A stretch of 64,000 nt of DNA from Micropterus salmoides (GCF_014851395.1 NW_024040928.1:8991728-9055727); one strand, 5' to 3'. Shown: positions 12,006 to 25,452, numbered from the stretch's first letter. Numbers and translations are program-made. The notes: a model not told the origin generated them from the letters alone.

Positions 12006-12534
12006 TTAAAGGGGTAGTGCATCCAATCTACAAAAAAAAAACAAGACATATTCTCACTCACATCTCATGCAGGAATTTTTGGTTTCATGTGCCATGGGTT
12101 TTCAGATATGTTTCTCTGATATTTGTACTACCACCGAAATACAATGGCGTGTTGCTGACAGCACTGAAAATTACAACAACATCACAAGAACAACAACATG
12201 TCTGTCTAGAAACAATGTGGCCATGACTATGGATGACACACAGACCTCACAGTGAACAGTTTCGTTGGAACTACTTTCCTTCTGTTTTGAGGATTATTGA
12301 TTTTGTTTTTTTTTCATAACTTCTCAGCACCACAAACAAAACTTCTTTTATGTCTGTAGTTTTGGTATAGCAGCAGGAAACTCAGAGACATATCTCAAAA
12401 CCTCGTCAAATAAAACCAATACTTTTTGCATCGCTAGATACTACAAGAGGTAAGTGAGGAAATGTGTTCTTTGTCATTTTTGTCAGCTGTTGAAAACAGG
12501 CAGTATAATGACGTTGTCTGGGTGTCTTTTTTAA
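12006..12534 (+). mobile_element. Dispersed fish repeat, TTAA-bounded candidate
   Basis: I recognise stretches of this segment, in particular around 12210-12290 (atggatgacacacagacctc) and 12400-12480, as a repeat often met in percomorph genomes. It begins with TTTAAAGGGGTAG (TTAA at 12006-12009) and ends near a TTAA at 12531-12534, which would fit a non-autonomous element inserted at TTAA. I do not see clean terminal inverted repeats, so class and exact ends are uncertain. It has no coding capacity. Confidence 0.45.
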
Positions 12535-12718
12535 ATTCTACATTTCTAAAAGTTCCAACATTTAATAATTAAAAAAAAAAAAAAGTATGTGAAAATGTGA
12601 AAGTGTAATAATGTTACTGTAATTCTAATGCAAATGTAAAAAAAAAAAGAGAAGCAAGTACTTTGTTTTTTTATACAGTTATGTAGTACATCATAGCTTT
12701 GAGATAATGTATAAAGTC

Positions 12719-12741
12719 AATGTACATCAATGATGTACATT
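12719..12741. repeat. Perfect 23-bp palindrome
   Basis: Two 11-base arms (AATGTACATCA and its exact reverse complement) separated by one base. It can form a cruciform or serve as a dimeric binding site. The surroundings are A/T-rich with several A-runs, so chance is possible. Confidence 0.75.
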
Positions 12742-14668
12742 TTACTGCATTAAATCCAAGTGAAGTCACTTAACAAATTAGGAACTTAATTCATGTTTGC
12801 ACACTCTGCCAATATGAAGAAATTTGAGCTAAAAATATTAATAATAAAAACTGTCTGGGTGAATTAAGTAATAACAAACCAAGAAAACGACTCCTGTATC
12901 CGTCTAAATGCTAAAACTAAACACCTTGTCCTTATTTGACCATGGTCCCTTATTTATATCAAATCTTAATGACCTCAATATAGTGTTAGAAAAAAAGTGA
13001 ATAAAAATGTCAGACATGAAATACACCCAGTCCCCCAAATTCCATGGCACAACAGCATTTCCACAAGTCCTTGCCACCTACCTTATTTTTGTGCAGTGAA
13101 ACATTTTCCTTGGCTCAGTGCTTTGTAAATATTTGCTGTCTAAAACGAGAACATGCGTCTTGAGTTTCAGTGCATGTTACAGAATCCTCAGGGAAGGGCT
13201 ATTCAGATGCTGCAAACACACCGAATATCACAGAACATACACATTACCTATTTCCATTCATAGATTTAATCGAATGAAGTTTACCTTGATGCTAAATATA
13301 CTCTATTCAACCATAGTCTTCCTTAATAATTGGCAGACTATATGTTTTGCACCGGTGCAATAGCAAAGACAGGCTGTACATGAGGATTAGTTTGGTACTT
13401 GATGCTGAAGTCTTTCAAGAATAATATTTAAGGTAATGTATAAAAATTTTTTAAGGTTTTTGCGAATTGATGCTTTGCTGTGAGAAGAATCCGACTTTAG
13501 AACGGAGTGCAGCACCGCTGTGAGTTCCACTTAGACACAGTAAATTACAGTTTGATGGGAATATAATTTGCACATCGTGATTGAATCTAAAATATTTAAT
13601 GAAAAATAAAGCAGAGATGTCAAACTCATATGGCAGGAAACATAACTTCTTGGGTGGCATGGCATGTGATAAACAACCTTGATGGAGAAAATCTGAACTG
13701 TGATGATGTTGCAGTCTCAGATATCTCCGCATGAATTATTTAAGACCTGCAAAGATTGAAACGGCAAGGAACGGATGATGTCTTCCCCCGATACAGTAAC
13801 AACGTTTAGTTAAAGTTGGCCAAACATTGTTTCACTTGCCCAACTTTCGGTCAGGTCAGCAGTTCACCCACCTTTAGAAAACCACAACAAACCCTTTTCT
13901 GTCGCTGAAACTTTGACCACAACCTCGACTCTTGTCTATAAGCAAGTTTAAAGATTTAACTCAACTAACCCCAGACCTAATCCAGAAAATATCCAAATTA
14001 AAGGGTTTGATTTTGTTTTCAAAAGCATAATGTTTTTGGGACATTTGGGAAATAAACAGTTTGGTTAAAAAAGGTATTTATTGAATTTATTCCAGCCTGA
14101 TTGGAAGTATTATTACAATTATATTGTTATATCGTTAGAGGAGCCAGTTATCTGGAGTTCATGTGTTTTAATGGATTTAACATATCTAATCATACTGTAT
14201 ATGTATATAAGTAGGCTAGTGGAGGGAGTTCTAAAACATCTCATAAAAAATTCACTTGAGGGAGGTACTGCCAGCGTGGAAGAGGCTTTATTTTGCTGTA
14301 CAGACAATTTTTTAATATATGTACTCCTTGCTGTCAAAAAAATGCTTTTATATGAAGGTAATAATGTTAAAGGCTGGAATATGATGTGGAATATAATATT
14401 TCATTCATTACCGGTTCTCCACTGGTGGCCACTTGCTATACTTGTGTGTGCGCGGAGCTCAAGAGCCTGGCCATACTCTGAGCTCTGGCCAAGGTCTGCC
14501 CTGAGGACTGTGGTCGATGGCCCACCCTGCCAGACACTTTCTCTCTCCTACCACTCAGGACCACACACCTTCAAATGGACTCACTTTGTTATCACAAGCT
14601 CTCACAGAAACATAATAGAGGTATCATGTGTTGGAACATGCTTAAAATTACACATGCTATTAACGCAG
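12742..14668. other. Unique AT-rich stretch, no gene seen
   Basis: No coding exon recognised. The 204-codon frame at 14081-14695, the longest in the window, ends in a Val-Cys run encoded by the (TG)n at 14669 and has no known domain or splice context. The segment 13800-13960 has the feel of an old dispersed repeat, but its ends could not be found. Confidence 0.4.
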
Positions 14669-14694
14669 TGTGTGTGTGTGTGTGTGTGTGTGTG
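14669..14694. repeat. (TG)13 microsatellite
   Basis: Perfect TG run followed by AGCGCGATG. Confidence 0.96.
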
Positions 14695-17600
14695 AGCGCG
14701 ATGCAGTGTTGCTGGAATACGGCTGACGGTTTCCTCGCTTTGTCACAGCAGATGAACGTCGCAGTGGACTGTTTTCATAGAAAATTATTTCTTGCAACAG
14801 AGTATTTCTGGAAAAAATATCGGGGGGGTGGGGATAATGATACCTAAGATGAGTTAAAATTAACTCAGACTGAGGCTGTGAGGCTGTCTGTATCCGTCTC
14901 TCTGCGAAAGCTAAAAATGACATGACATAATTAGCCCATAGCAGACATTACACACGTGGAGGTATTACAGTATTAGAAAAGGAAGGGCTTATTAATAGCC
15001 CTTTTGGCTTGTGTTGTGTACTCTCTCTGGCGAGGCATCAGAACGGCCTGGCTGGGCAAACAGGCAGGTACAGTGATTCACTTTAACAGGCGACATCTGT
15101 AAAACGCCAAGGTAGTTTACACTGCGGCCGAGGCCGAATTAAAGTGCTTTCATTGGAAACAAACACCACTTGCAATCAGCTTCTGTTGGCCACTGGTGTG
15201 AACGTAAATAACTGCTTACAGTGCTGCTGAGGCGGGACGGTGACCTGCAGCCATAGAATAAATGTAGTAGAGGCGGTTCACTTCAGCAACGTCCAAAACT
15301 CATGGAAGCGCAGAAACTTAATCCACGACGCTGTGTCGCCAAGAGGTGTTGACGTTCTATGTGAATTGTTTGGTATGGTACGGTATGGTATAATTTTAAT
15401 GAAAAGTAGATATTTTTCTTTTGGAGTCCAGCAGTGGTATCTACATCTTCCAGTGACTTAAGGCCCTTTCTTGTGGTGTCTGGACAGCTGTTTTTGGAGT
15501 CACAGCTTTGAGGGAAAATAAAGTCGGCCTTTAAGTAATAAGGGGAAATGTTTAATATCGAATGGCGCGCGCACAACCTAAACACACATTAAAAATAGCT
15601 CTTGGAGTTGTGATTACATAAAATTGTAAAAAAAAAAAGGGGAGTCAGATCATTGGTGGAGGCTGCAATGAGGAGGCTGTGGCTGACCACCAAGAGACTG
15701 AGCCATTTCTTTTTTTCCCCTCCATTCCTCATTTTAATCAAGGGCCCGCTCCAGCATAAACAGTGCCTACCTACCCTGCAGTTCAAACAGCAAGGCCCGC
15801 TGAGACCCAAGCGATGATTTCTAAATGTTCACTGACAAGTTGGTTTAATTTGTGTGCTAAGTAGATGGAGGTAGACTTATATATATCTTTCTTACTTTGC
15901 ATACATACCACTCTCCCGCTATTTCTCCACCTCTGTGAAACTTTATGATACTTCTCTGCATGAAAAGCATGCTGGTCCTCCAGCAAGTCCTGCTGTCTGG
16001 TTTATATATGCCATGCTGTGTTAAAGGTGAGGACAGGTCCAGCCGCCGAGACCTGAACTGAGACTTACTGTGGCTTCTTCATACCAAAGACTCGCCGACC
16101 ATAACTGAGGACCTCATGATGCTCCTGCTTCTACTCTAACTCTTCTCTGATTCTCTCTACATCCCGTGTCCAGTGAGGTTGTACAATATAGTTGCGGCCA
16201 CTGGGAACCCTGTCATTGTGTGGTCAGTTGTCAACAGCTGAGAGATTTTACAATAGCTGCTAGGCAGAGGTCAACAGAGTTCAAGTAGCTGAACTGCAAA
16301 GTCAGCATTATAATTACATCGCACTGATGATACAACTCCACAACAAGGTCACATGACGCCCCTGGTCACATGATGCCGTCACTGGGCAAATGTCAATAAC
16401 AGAAATGACTGTGTGTCATGCCTACAGCAAGTGTGAGGAGGAATAAGTTAACTCTGCGCTGGCCATGACTCAAATCTGGGGGTCACGACAGCCAATCGCA
16501 ACCTGAATGGGCTTATACATAAGCTGCCCATTATGTGTCTCAGAAACTCAGTTTACTTGCTGTCGAGAACAAAGTATGCCTGATAAAGGCAGACGGCTCA
16601 CTGGAGAAACAAGCCATTATGAGTAGGAGTTCGGCACTGTGTCACTGACAATGGGGCAAACAAAAGGCTCTGTTGTCTTCTCCAGCCGCTTGCTTTTTTT
16701 TTCTTCTGTGGTGCTTTTGTGATGGATAATTGCCCTCCTCACATGATTCCATAATGCTGTGACTCGTCTTTCAGTCCCTGTGTAACACAATAACACAAGA
16801 TAAAAAAAAAAACAAGGGTACTTTAAATTTGAATTTTTGACATTGTTTAGAAGTGGCCGCTTTTCTTCATTGTGGTGTATAATTTTAGAAAGATGTATGA
16901 GCAGGATGCTGACTTGAACCAGTCACAATACAGCCTGAAGCACAGGCAGGCAGACCAGCTCCAAGAGTTCACTGCCTGTATTGTCTTAGGATAATCATTT
17001 AAAAGTGCTCACACAACTGTACCACAGTTTAAGGCTTTATATCTTATTGCTGTCTGAATATTAAATTCAAATCAGACGGGAATACTCCAAGTCAGCCCAG
17101 ATTTACAGTAAGTTACAATAGCTTTTAGCATTGTACAACTATATTACATTTGACATTTATATCTAATTTTTACTATTATTTTTAACACTAAAAAGTATTA
17201 CAATAATGAATTCATAAGCTGTTATTTACCACCTGCACCTCTTTTAAAATTAATGTTTCTTTCCTGCTGACAGCAGTAAACTACAGTCTGCAGAGTATAA
17301 ATGAGAGTCTGTGTTGCTACCCCAAGGACTGGGTTGAACTGTAAAAACTGTTCTCCGCACAAAGCCGTCTGCACATGTACTGTACGTGCACAGAAGTAAC
17401 CCCGGGGCATTGTCTATTAGGTGCTTGGTAGGTATGCAGTCTTTCTTCTGAGTCAGCAGAGATCAATCTGGGACAAGCCAGCCGAGGAATGTATTTACTC
17501 CTTGAGGAAAAAACACTTAACTTCAAACAGAGAGCACAAATCACATTATAATGTATGCTGGAAGATGACTAATCCAACAGAATACTGACACATAGGAATG

Positions 17601-17903
17601 CATATATTATAGTATCGCTGGGTAAGGGAGCACTTGTAAACACATTCTTAAAAAAGTACCTGCATTCCAGCATGTGCCGTTAAAACATGTATGCAGATTA
17701 AATATGCTTGTAAAAAATTTGACGCTTACTGTGCTTCTGGGAGAACTTTTAAAGTGAAAACATGAAAAGCAAAAGCCCAGTTAGGTGGGCATAGGTGGGT
17801 GTTCTATGTTGTTATAAAATGTGGCACAGGAGAAAATCTGAGTTTACAAGTGAAATAAATTTCATGAACTTGTGGGTTTTTTTCAGATCAGTGGTTTCTC
17901 TGT
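14695..17903. other. Non-coding stretch, no gene seen
   Basis: Unique sequence with ordinary A- and T-runs. A short direct repeat of GGTCACATGA occurs near 16350-16372. No open frame here exceeds about 100 codons or resembles a known protein. Confidence 0.45.
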
Positions 17904-18420
17904 TGCTGGAAGAAATATCCAGATCCTCTTCTTAAATAATTGAGTAATGTCATTAAGTGAAAATACTCAATTAAGTAAAACTGGATTGTTAGTAAAATAA
18001 AATACAGACGTATTATCAGGAACATGTACTTAAAGTATCAAAAGTAATGCTACATTTGTGCAGAAAAATGGCTTATGTGAGTGGTATATTATTTTATATT
18101 GTAATATTAATTTATAAATATTGATGCGTCAATGTGTCAATGTGTAAGCAGAATTTTACAGTTGAAGTTGGTTGAGGTGAAGTTAATTTGATCTGCTTCA
18201 TTTACTGTCTGATACTTTAACCTATTTTATAAGCTGGTCATTTGTTTTGTGTGTAAAAAATTTGTGTGTAAAAATTTGTCAGATAAATGTAGCAGTGTAA
18301 AATGTTCAATGTTTACCTCTGAAATGTAGTGAGATAGAGAATAGTTATACAGAAGTATAAAACTCAAGTACCTCAAATTTGCAATTGTACTAGTATAGTA
18401 CTTGGGTAAAAGTACATTTG
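17904..18420 (+). mobile_element. Dispersed fish repeat family, copy A
   Basis: About 517 bp, non-coding, with the recurring words CTTAAAGTATCAAAAGTAA, CTGAAATGTAGTG and ACTCAAGTACCTCAAA. The same words in the same order appear at 46435-46821 (plus) and, reversed, at 44449-44914 (minus), so this is one family with three copies in the window. From memory it is one of the commonest non-coding repeats of percomorph fish, beginning GTGGAAGAAGTACTCAGAT-like and ending in AAGTAC-rich sequence. The ends are weakly complementary, suggesting a non-autonomous DNA element, but its superfamily is uncertain. This copy is diverged and has lost its clean ends. Confidence 0.65.
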
Positions 18421-21400
18421 ATCCCACTAGGTTTCTTTTGTTTTCCTAGAGTCATTTTTTATTTACTATTTTTCAGCCAAATCATAAATACATGCATCTA
18501 TCACACAGAATAGTAGTAACAATGCATTACAAAATAAAAGTAAACTCCAGGTTAAATTTCTTAATGGAATATGTTTTATGTACTCTACTCCAATGCAGAG
18601 TATATTTTAGTATTACAGTATTATATGTTGTAGAGGTGATATTGCTATACTGTTGGCTCTCCAGTTCAATAAATTAAAAACTCAGAACATTACCATGCAT
18701 TTTCCCAATAACTAAAGGTAAGAATTAACATTATTATAGTATTGTATTTGGTACACATCTTTAATGTGGGAAATTGGAGACATTTATGAATGGTGGTATA
18801 CTGAACTGTGCACTGTGGCAGGAACACATTTAAACGCAGCAGGAAAAATCATTTATGGATCTTAAATGAGCAAATAGACTTAATGCATTGCCAGTGACTG
18901 GTGACTTCCAGCAGTCTGCCTCACTGCAGTAGGAGACTTAAACTCTTAGAGTTTTATAATAATGAACAGAATTTGATGCCTGTGTGCCTTTTTTTATTCA
19001 AACAGTCCACAACTGTGTCCAAAATAAAATGTGAAGAGTACAGCTGCACTAAAATGAGGTTTCTAATGTGTCTCCTTTGAACAGTACACTCATATATATT
19101 TGCCTCTCCAACATTATTTTACAGATGGTGGTTTTGGGCTGTGTATTTGTGAATTACAATGACTCCTTTTTTTACTCTGAAAAACATTCCAGCAGCCTGC
19201 AAGATGAAATGCTGGAATCTGAGGCATGATGCTAATTTGAAGACAGAATAAATCTATAAATCTGACTTAGTCTCTTGCCCGGGGATATACAGCCATGATA
19301 ATTACAGGTTGACTTTACAGACATGCAGACATCTCTCATCTGTATTGCTAATAGTATAACCAGCAGGCTGCTACGTGCTTACTCAATGTCTAGCTGTAGG
19401 GGTGAGCAGAGGTAAGCTGTAACAATGATATCATTATAAAGCAGAAATCGGTTGGCTAAAATTGTATGTTGTTATGACAAAGATTTACTGCTGTTTTAAA
19501 AGAATTATCTGTTTGTTGTTACATTGTGTGTCAGTTGTAGGATTATCCATTCATTATCATTCATGAATAATTCTGAGATCACAAATGGAACGAACATTTG
19601 CAGAAATGCAAAGCCAGATGTTCAGTCTGTGCCATGGCATTAGCTGGCAGACAGGATTAAAACATAATTGTGAATACATAAGACTCTCTGATTGTCCCCG
19701 CACGAACAAACAAACAAACACGCATCCCCATCCGCTGACAGCATGACTATCTGAGGAAGATCTAACACAAAGCAAAACGGATGATCTGGGAGGACAGTGC
19801 TGCATCTGGTTGTAGTTAAATCCTTGTTTTGCTGTGTCCTTCAGACTTGGTGCCATAGGCCCAACTACTCAAGCAAGTAGAGTTCATATGGACATAAAAC
19901 CAACATGTGGTGCCTGGAAGACTCCCCACAGAGGTCAGCTTCAGGACTCACCGGCCCAGGAGACAATGGATCAGGACGGGGTGGATTGGATCGCTGGTGC
20001 AGGCCATGAAACAAACACTAGAGAGGCTTGAGACATTAAATAGACGGTTGGCCACTTGGGGACCTTTATTGGGCTAGAATTCTAGAGACGAAGCAAAATG
20101 TGGGCCTGATCAGATTTGCACCGTTAAAAATGGCTCCTTTTCCTGTTTCTCATTTTATTTCTCCGTGAAGTTTTGAGTTATATCAGCTGATTGGGTGGGC
20201 TGGATGAGAGCCACGCTGGAGACCAATCAGAATGGGCGAGTCTCACATCCAAACCAATCAAACACTCTTGTTCTCTAAGATGTGACGAATTTCTAATGCT
20301 AACATGCCTTCTCTGCTAACAACGGTTCCACCCTGGATTGGTCGGCCTTTCTGCCTCTACTTCTGCATTCGTAGGAGTTCATCAAAGAGAGTTATATTGT
20401 TTTTGCATGGTCAGACTTTTCCGGGTATTTTTGCGGCCTCCTGTTTGCACACCTGGCGGAATTGTGAAAGTTTGTCTTGGGTCATGTGTGTTTACCCACC
20501 CCAGGCCCCAGAGGTGACCCCACTGTCAGGGAGGCCAGCACTTGCGTGTGGCGATTTCCAAAGTGGCCAGGCTTGGAGAAGGGCCACACTGCCTGTGCTG
20601 CCTTTCAGCAATCTGGCCCCACTCTGGCTGCGCTTGGAGGGGAGGGGGGGGGGCTTATTGGCAGGGCGCTGCAATGTTTTCAGAAGCACAGACTTCTGGC
20701 AGCATCGCGCAATATGATGGAGAAAAATGCCTGCTGCTAATGAAAGCCAGCAGTGTCTCTCGAATTGGACTACAACCCGAAAGGCATTATGTAACTGAGA
20801 TCCCGTAAACATTTCAAAATTGTCTCTCAACAAATTATCAAAGTTTATTTTTTTCCACATTATATCTGATATTTTTGAAACAGTTTGTAATTAAACAAAC
20901 TGCTCTGAATGTAGAATATGTTTCTTTTGAAACCAAACACATTTTTGCCTGCAATTATTTTTCTATTTCATTATCAAATGGTCCTTTGGGCAAAAGATTT
21001 CAAGAGGGCAAGTACCGGGCACGGTTCTTGGATACCTAGGTGTTATTTGTAAGGAGCTAATTTGTATCAATAAATAATGAAAATACAAAGATTGACTTTG
21101 TGGCTTTAGGTCAATGTTAGATGTTGTATTTAGGATGTGTAATTTGAATTCAATCACTGTGACAAAATCAAGATCCCGCCTTATCAGAGATGTGCAAACG
21201 CTGCATCTGGTGAATGCTCCTCATTCACTCGTGTTTTGATAGTGATGTTTTTGGCCTGAGCTCACTGCTGCACCTACAGTATGTATTAGTCAAATATTTA
21301 TCTTGTTCAGAAATACGTGGCTATATTGAGATGGGAATAGGGTAAGATGATTTAATGGGCACACTAGAAGGCCTTCTAGGGTGCCAAAGTTTTGCAATTT

Positions 21401-22769
21401 TGGTGGTCTTTTCTCAGAGATCAGACAGCAGAAAGGTCGTTTAGGAGACCACGAGATGCCGTGATTCAAGACTCAATGAGGGACATAAAAGTGTGCAGAA
21501 GATGGAAGGGTCTGGATGGCAATTACTGATCATCAAGGCAAATTTCAAAGGGTGACAAAATTGAGAGTTGAGTCTTACATATGATAGATTTATAGTTTTT
21601 CTTCTTGTTGTCATCATCTCTACACAATAAACTATAAGCTCTTCTTTATATTTTTTGGCACATTTTTGAAGTTAATCAAAACTTACACTTGAAATGCAGA
21701 AGAATTCCAGCTTGTCCAACATATTTGCTGTACTGTTTACTGACTGCTGCTAAACCATTTGATCCCACAGAAACGAGACATTAAAGACAAAACCTGTCTC
21801 AGTCTTTATTTGGAATTCTAACGCTCCCCCTTCCTCGACTTTTATGCTGCAGACCAGCATAGAAAATGTGATTTTCCAGTATATTTAATGAACCACCTTT
21901 CACTCAAAATAGATTGAAGGAACATTTCATCCTTAAAGCTGTTTCCTCTGGAAGATTTCTAACTTACATACTACACATCATATATCACTGTTAATGTCAA
22001 CTCAAAAGTAACATTTGTCTTGTTGTATTTTTCTCCATGTCATAACATTTGATGAAATGTTCTAAAGTGTCTTTCGTGTTGTCCTTTGGACAACCAGCTA
22101 CAGGAATAGAAACTTCCAGAAGGCACTACTACAGTTACAGCATGAGGAGAATTAATCAATATAGCCAAGTCCTGCTTTTTCACTTTAAAATGTAGTAACA
22201 TTTAATGACTGTAATTTCTGGGTTAAAAGCATTGAAAATACATGGAAATTCATTGATGAAGTTATTCTAATAAAGTAAACTAATAATGCAACGTTAATCT
22301 GTAGTAATTTAGTGCCAGAAAAATGTTTGCACTTCTTAAAACTATTTTAACAAATGCACACACTGTATCCTTTTTTTTTTTTTTAGAAAACCCAAATTTA
22401 TGTTACTTTTTAACACAAGATGAGCGAACAGAAAACTTGGTGTTAAAATATATAGTCATTAATATAGTGTATTTCTAGAAAAGTAACATGGATACAGTGC
22501 GTTGTTTCAAGGAAGACATAGCATGAGCCACATGTTTTGTATTTTAAGGATTACAAAATTTGTTGTGTACAGTGCTGCAGCTGGGATTGTGTGGGAAGGG
22601 GTCAAATGGGCCCATAAATTACTTTATAAGGCGTAATTTCTTTTCATCACAGCATCAATAAGAAATACTGTTAAAGTTAAAGTCAAAATAAAAACAAGAC
22701 CAATTTACTCTAATCCTCTAGTGTCAACAGCTACATTACTGGGATACTACCATATATAATTGCTTATTC
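18421..22769. other. Non-coding stretch, no gene seen
   Basis: Mostly unique sequence. A G-rich, GC-rich island lies at about 20470-20700 and includes a G10 run at 20644-20653; its overlapping frames on both strands (for example 20304-20717 and 20492-20860) match nothing known. A T-run sits at about 22372-22384. The sequence near 22570-22640 may be a repeat remnant but could not be bounded. Confidence 0.4.
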
Positions 22770-23011
22770 ATCATTCAAATATCAGTGTCTGCGTGGGTTC
22801 TCTCCAGGTGCTCTGGCTTCTTCCTACCACTGATTGGTGTGAATGTGAGTGTGACTGGTTGTTTGTCTATGTGTGGCCCTGCGATGGACTGGCAACCTGT
22901 CCAGGGTGTACCCCGCCTTTTGCCCGATGTCAGCTGGGACTGGCTCCAGCCCCCCACGACCCGGTATGCAGGATAAGCAGTTGACGATAGATGGATGGAT
23001 CATTCAAATAT
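22770..23011. repeat. 13-bp target-site duplication pair
   Basis: The word ATCATTCAAATAT occurs at 22770-22782 and again at 22999-23011, exactly flanking the retroposon between them. A perfect 13-bp duplication is typical of LINE-mediated (target-primed) insertion. Confidence 0.85.
22783..22998 (+). mobile_element. 5'-truncated retroposon tail (LINE/SINE 3' end)
   Basis: A 216-bp insert flanked by perfect 13-bp direct repeats. It begins within a conserved segment (GCGTGGGTTCTCTCCAGGTG) and continues through ctgcgatggactggcaacct and tccagggtgtaccccgcc to a 3' end of short GATGGATGG repeats. I remember this 3' segment as a very common percomorph retroposon tail shared by an RTE-type LINE and associated SINEs, but the family name is unverified. 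About 50 bp of the usual sequence between 'ttcctacca' and 'attggtgtgaatg' appears to be missing, so this copy probably carries an internal deletion. The 74-codon frame across it is an artefact. Confidence 0.8.
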
Positions 23012-23530
23012 TTAAATTCAAACACAGCATTATATTTAGTGATGACATTTTACGCTTATGGTAGTATTGACAAGCTGCTGGTAAGTCTGACAATATCAGA
23101 AATAATCTAAATTGATCCTCTCGACAGCTCTGTCTTCCCTTTGGTTGCTGAGCTAACATTAACGTTAGCTAGCATTGTAGTTTCACAGACTCACAGGACA
23201 AGCTGCTGTTCAAATCTGGTGCTCCAAAGATCCTGATTAAAGTGAAAATATTTCTGCAAGGAGCATAAAAATGGTTCTTTTTTATTATCCACAAGCATTA
23301 GCTGTGAGTCAGACCTCAAAGGATAGCTAAAAAGTACGTAGCTGGAAGATGACATGCGCAGGCAGCTAACATAATTTATGTACAGATAGACTCCCTGCTT
23401 TGTTGTTGTTTTTTAATGGCAAAAAGACGCAATTCTCACTATGGCTTGTCAAAATTGTACTGGGTTCAAAAGACGTATTACACGATGCTGGCATTCAAAG
23501 TCATTAGCACATGTGATTTCCTACACCACT
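23012..23530. other. Unique stretch between two mobile elements
   Basis: About 520 bp of AT-rich sequence with no gene. It contains the palindromic word TAACGTTA next to GCTAGC near 23160-23170. Confidence 0.4.
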
Positions 23531-23848
23531 TTAACCCCTTGACGCCGATTGTCGCAAATTCGCATCATACCTCTTCCTTGCAGACTGCAAGCCAAGATAG
23601 CACATGGATTCCCCCAATGCCTGTTGGTGCATATTTAATACATACCTAGGAACCTTTTGAATGCCCTGGTTTCTCGTTTATGCCTGTTGTCGCTAATTTG
23701 CATCATACCTACACATACCTGAATTTATATCTTTTCTATGTTCTATAGACAAATTAACAATCTTCACTTAATTTAACATCAGCTTGAAAGCAAATGAAAA
23801 CACAAATAATTTTTTGATTGTAAAAAAATTCAGGCATTAAGGGGTTAA
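23531..23848. mobile_element. TTAA-bounded MITE (piggyBac-like), 318 bp
   Basis: The left end reads TTAACCCCTTGACGCC. The right end, read on the opposite strand, is TTAACCCCTTAATGCC, giving a TIR with 14 of 16 positions identical. TTAA at both edges fits a piggyBac-type target duplication. Inside, a unit of about 29 bp containing TGTCGC, AATT and TGCATCATACCT-like words occurs twice in direct orientation, at 23544-23572 and 23682-23710. There is no coding capacity, so it would have needed transposase in trans. I recall similar ends (ttaaccccttaacgcc) as common in fish. Confidence 0.8.
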
Positions 23849-25452
23849 ATCCATGGAGATACAGTATATTGCTGAATTTACCTGTATATGGAGAGACGAC
23901 TAAGACCTGCTGTTGATGTTCTGAGATTGGTTTGGAAGGGCAAACCTTATAATGCTATTAAGTCTAGTGTAAGTGTCTACTTCAAGTTACTACCTGATTT
24001 AGGAATGTAGGATGTAGTATTTTAGTCCCTGTAATACTTCCCCTTGTACCATATCTAGGCTTGTGTGTTTGGTCAAGAAAAGAACCTAAGTGGCATTTTG
24101 ATAATCCTCTGCGAACATTCTTAAAGGTTTCATAACATGGAGAAACTTGGGTGGCCATGATAAATGCCATTTGACATTTAGAACTGCTTGCATTTATAAT
24201 AGTCATTACATCAGTGCTCCCTAATGGTGGTTCTTATTTTAATGGGCAGGATTATATGAAAGGCCGTGACGTTTATATTGAATCTGTTGCACCTAATTAG
24301 AGTGGAATTGTGGATGGAAGTGTCTGCTTATTCACAGGCACAAACCACCCCTCCAGATTCACAAATATCCTTTCCTCTAAAGTGACCGCAATGCTTTTGT
24401 GTTGTTTCAGGTAGTGTAACTCCTCATTTCATTAATTTCAGCCAACCTCAAAATGAGGATATGCATGTTGTATTATTCAAACGGCAAGTCAAATTCAGCA
24501 AGACATGAATTTCTCTCAGATGCTTTAATACCTGCACAATACTGCAAGACTTTAGGAAGTTCAGGTTTCACTGTATCAAGGCTCTAAAAACTGACATTAA
24601 CTTTTGTTGTGAGAGCTAAAGGGCCACAGGGGAGTCATCTGAGGCCCAGTGTGAACTGCTACTACAAAGTCTCTTAGCAGCAGCAGTTATCTGCCCTGAC
24701 CTTCTCTTATAACCAGGGCCAGGTTTCCCTAAAGCATCTCTGCGCTGCAGTAATTTCCTCTAAGTTCCACTGTAAGCTAATGTGTCAACATGATCTCAGT
24801 GCAAAATGCTTTTAAGCGACTTCACAGGACCAAGTGTCCTTCTGCCATTGGTGCAATTACATCAAACAAGGCTAAAATGTTTACACAGAACATACATAAA
24901 CCATAAATACTGCTTCAAAAAACACTGTTTCATCAGATAGCTCACTCTCCATGCAAAAACAGGCCTCAATGGAATTGGCTTGGTTGTCCCACCCACTCAC
25001 TTTCTCAGCTGGAGAGAAAAGAAAGACAGACTGTCGCAGATGCTCTGTGTGTGTAATATAACAGCATGAATGTGCCTGTATGATATACAAGTGACTCATC
25101 CCTTTCTAACAAATGCCTTCATTTTAATTTCAATTTACTGTCATGACAGCTGTGAGATATAATATCACCAATGCAGATATCACTGTTTGCAGAGCCAAAT
25201 CAGAAGACAGATGACTACCCACCTATTGAAGGCATGACTGAATCTCAGGGCTTCTGCCAAGAGAGGGAGATCCCCTGCTAAACAATATGATATCACTTAA
25301 TCCCACTCTTATTCCCCAAGCGGCCAAGCCCACATAGGCTTTCCACTCAGTAGTGATGACTGGGCTCTCTACTGATGAAAGAGAGCAGAGGCCCATTAAA
25401 CCTTACGACTCATCGGCTCATCTGAGTAATATGGAACAGGCACAGAGCTGGC
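23849..25452. other. Unique stretch, no gene seen
   Basis: AT-rich non-coding sequence without recognisable repeat or exon. Short minus-strand frames at 23982-24206 and 24881-25099 have no known relatives. Confidence 0.4.

Noticed and set aside
14081..14695. Longest open frame in the window (204 codons, plus strand)
   Set aside because: It ends in a Val-Cys run made by a (TG)n microsatellite, shows no domain, and is AT-rich without splice or UTR context.
22760..22984. 74-codon Cys/Trp-rich frame that looks protein-like
   Set aside because: It lies entirely over the retroposon tail and its flank; similar frames arise wherever this repeat occurs.
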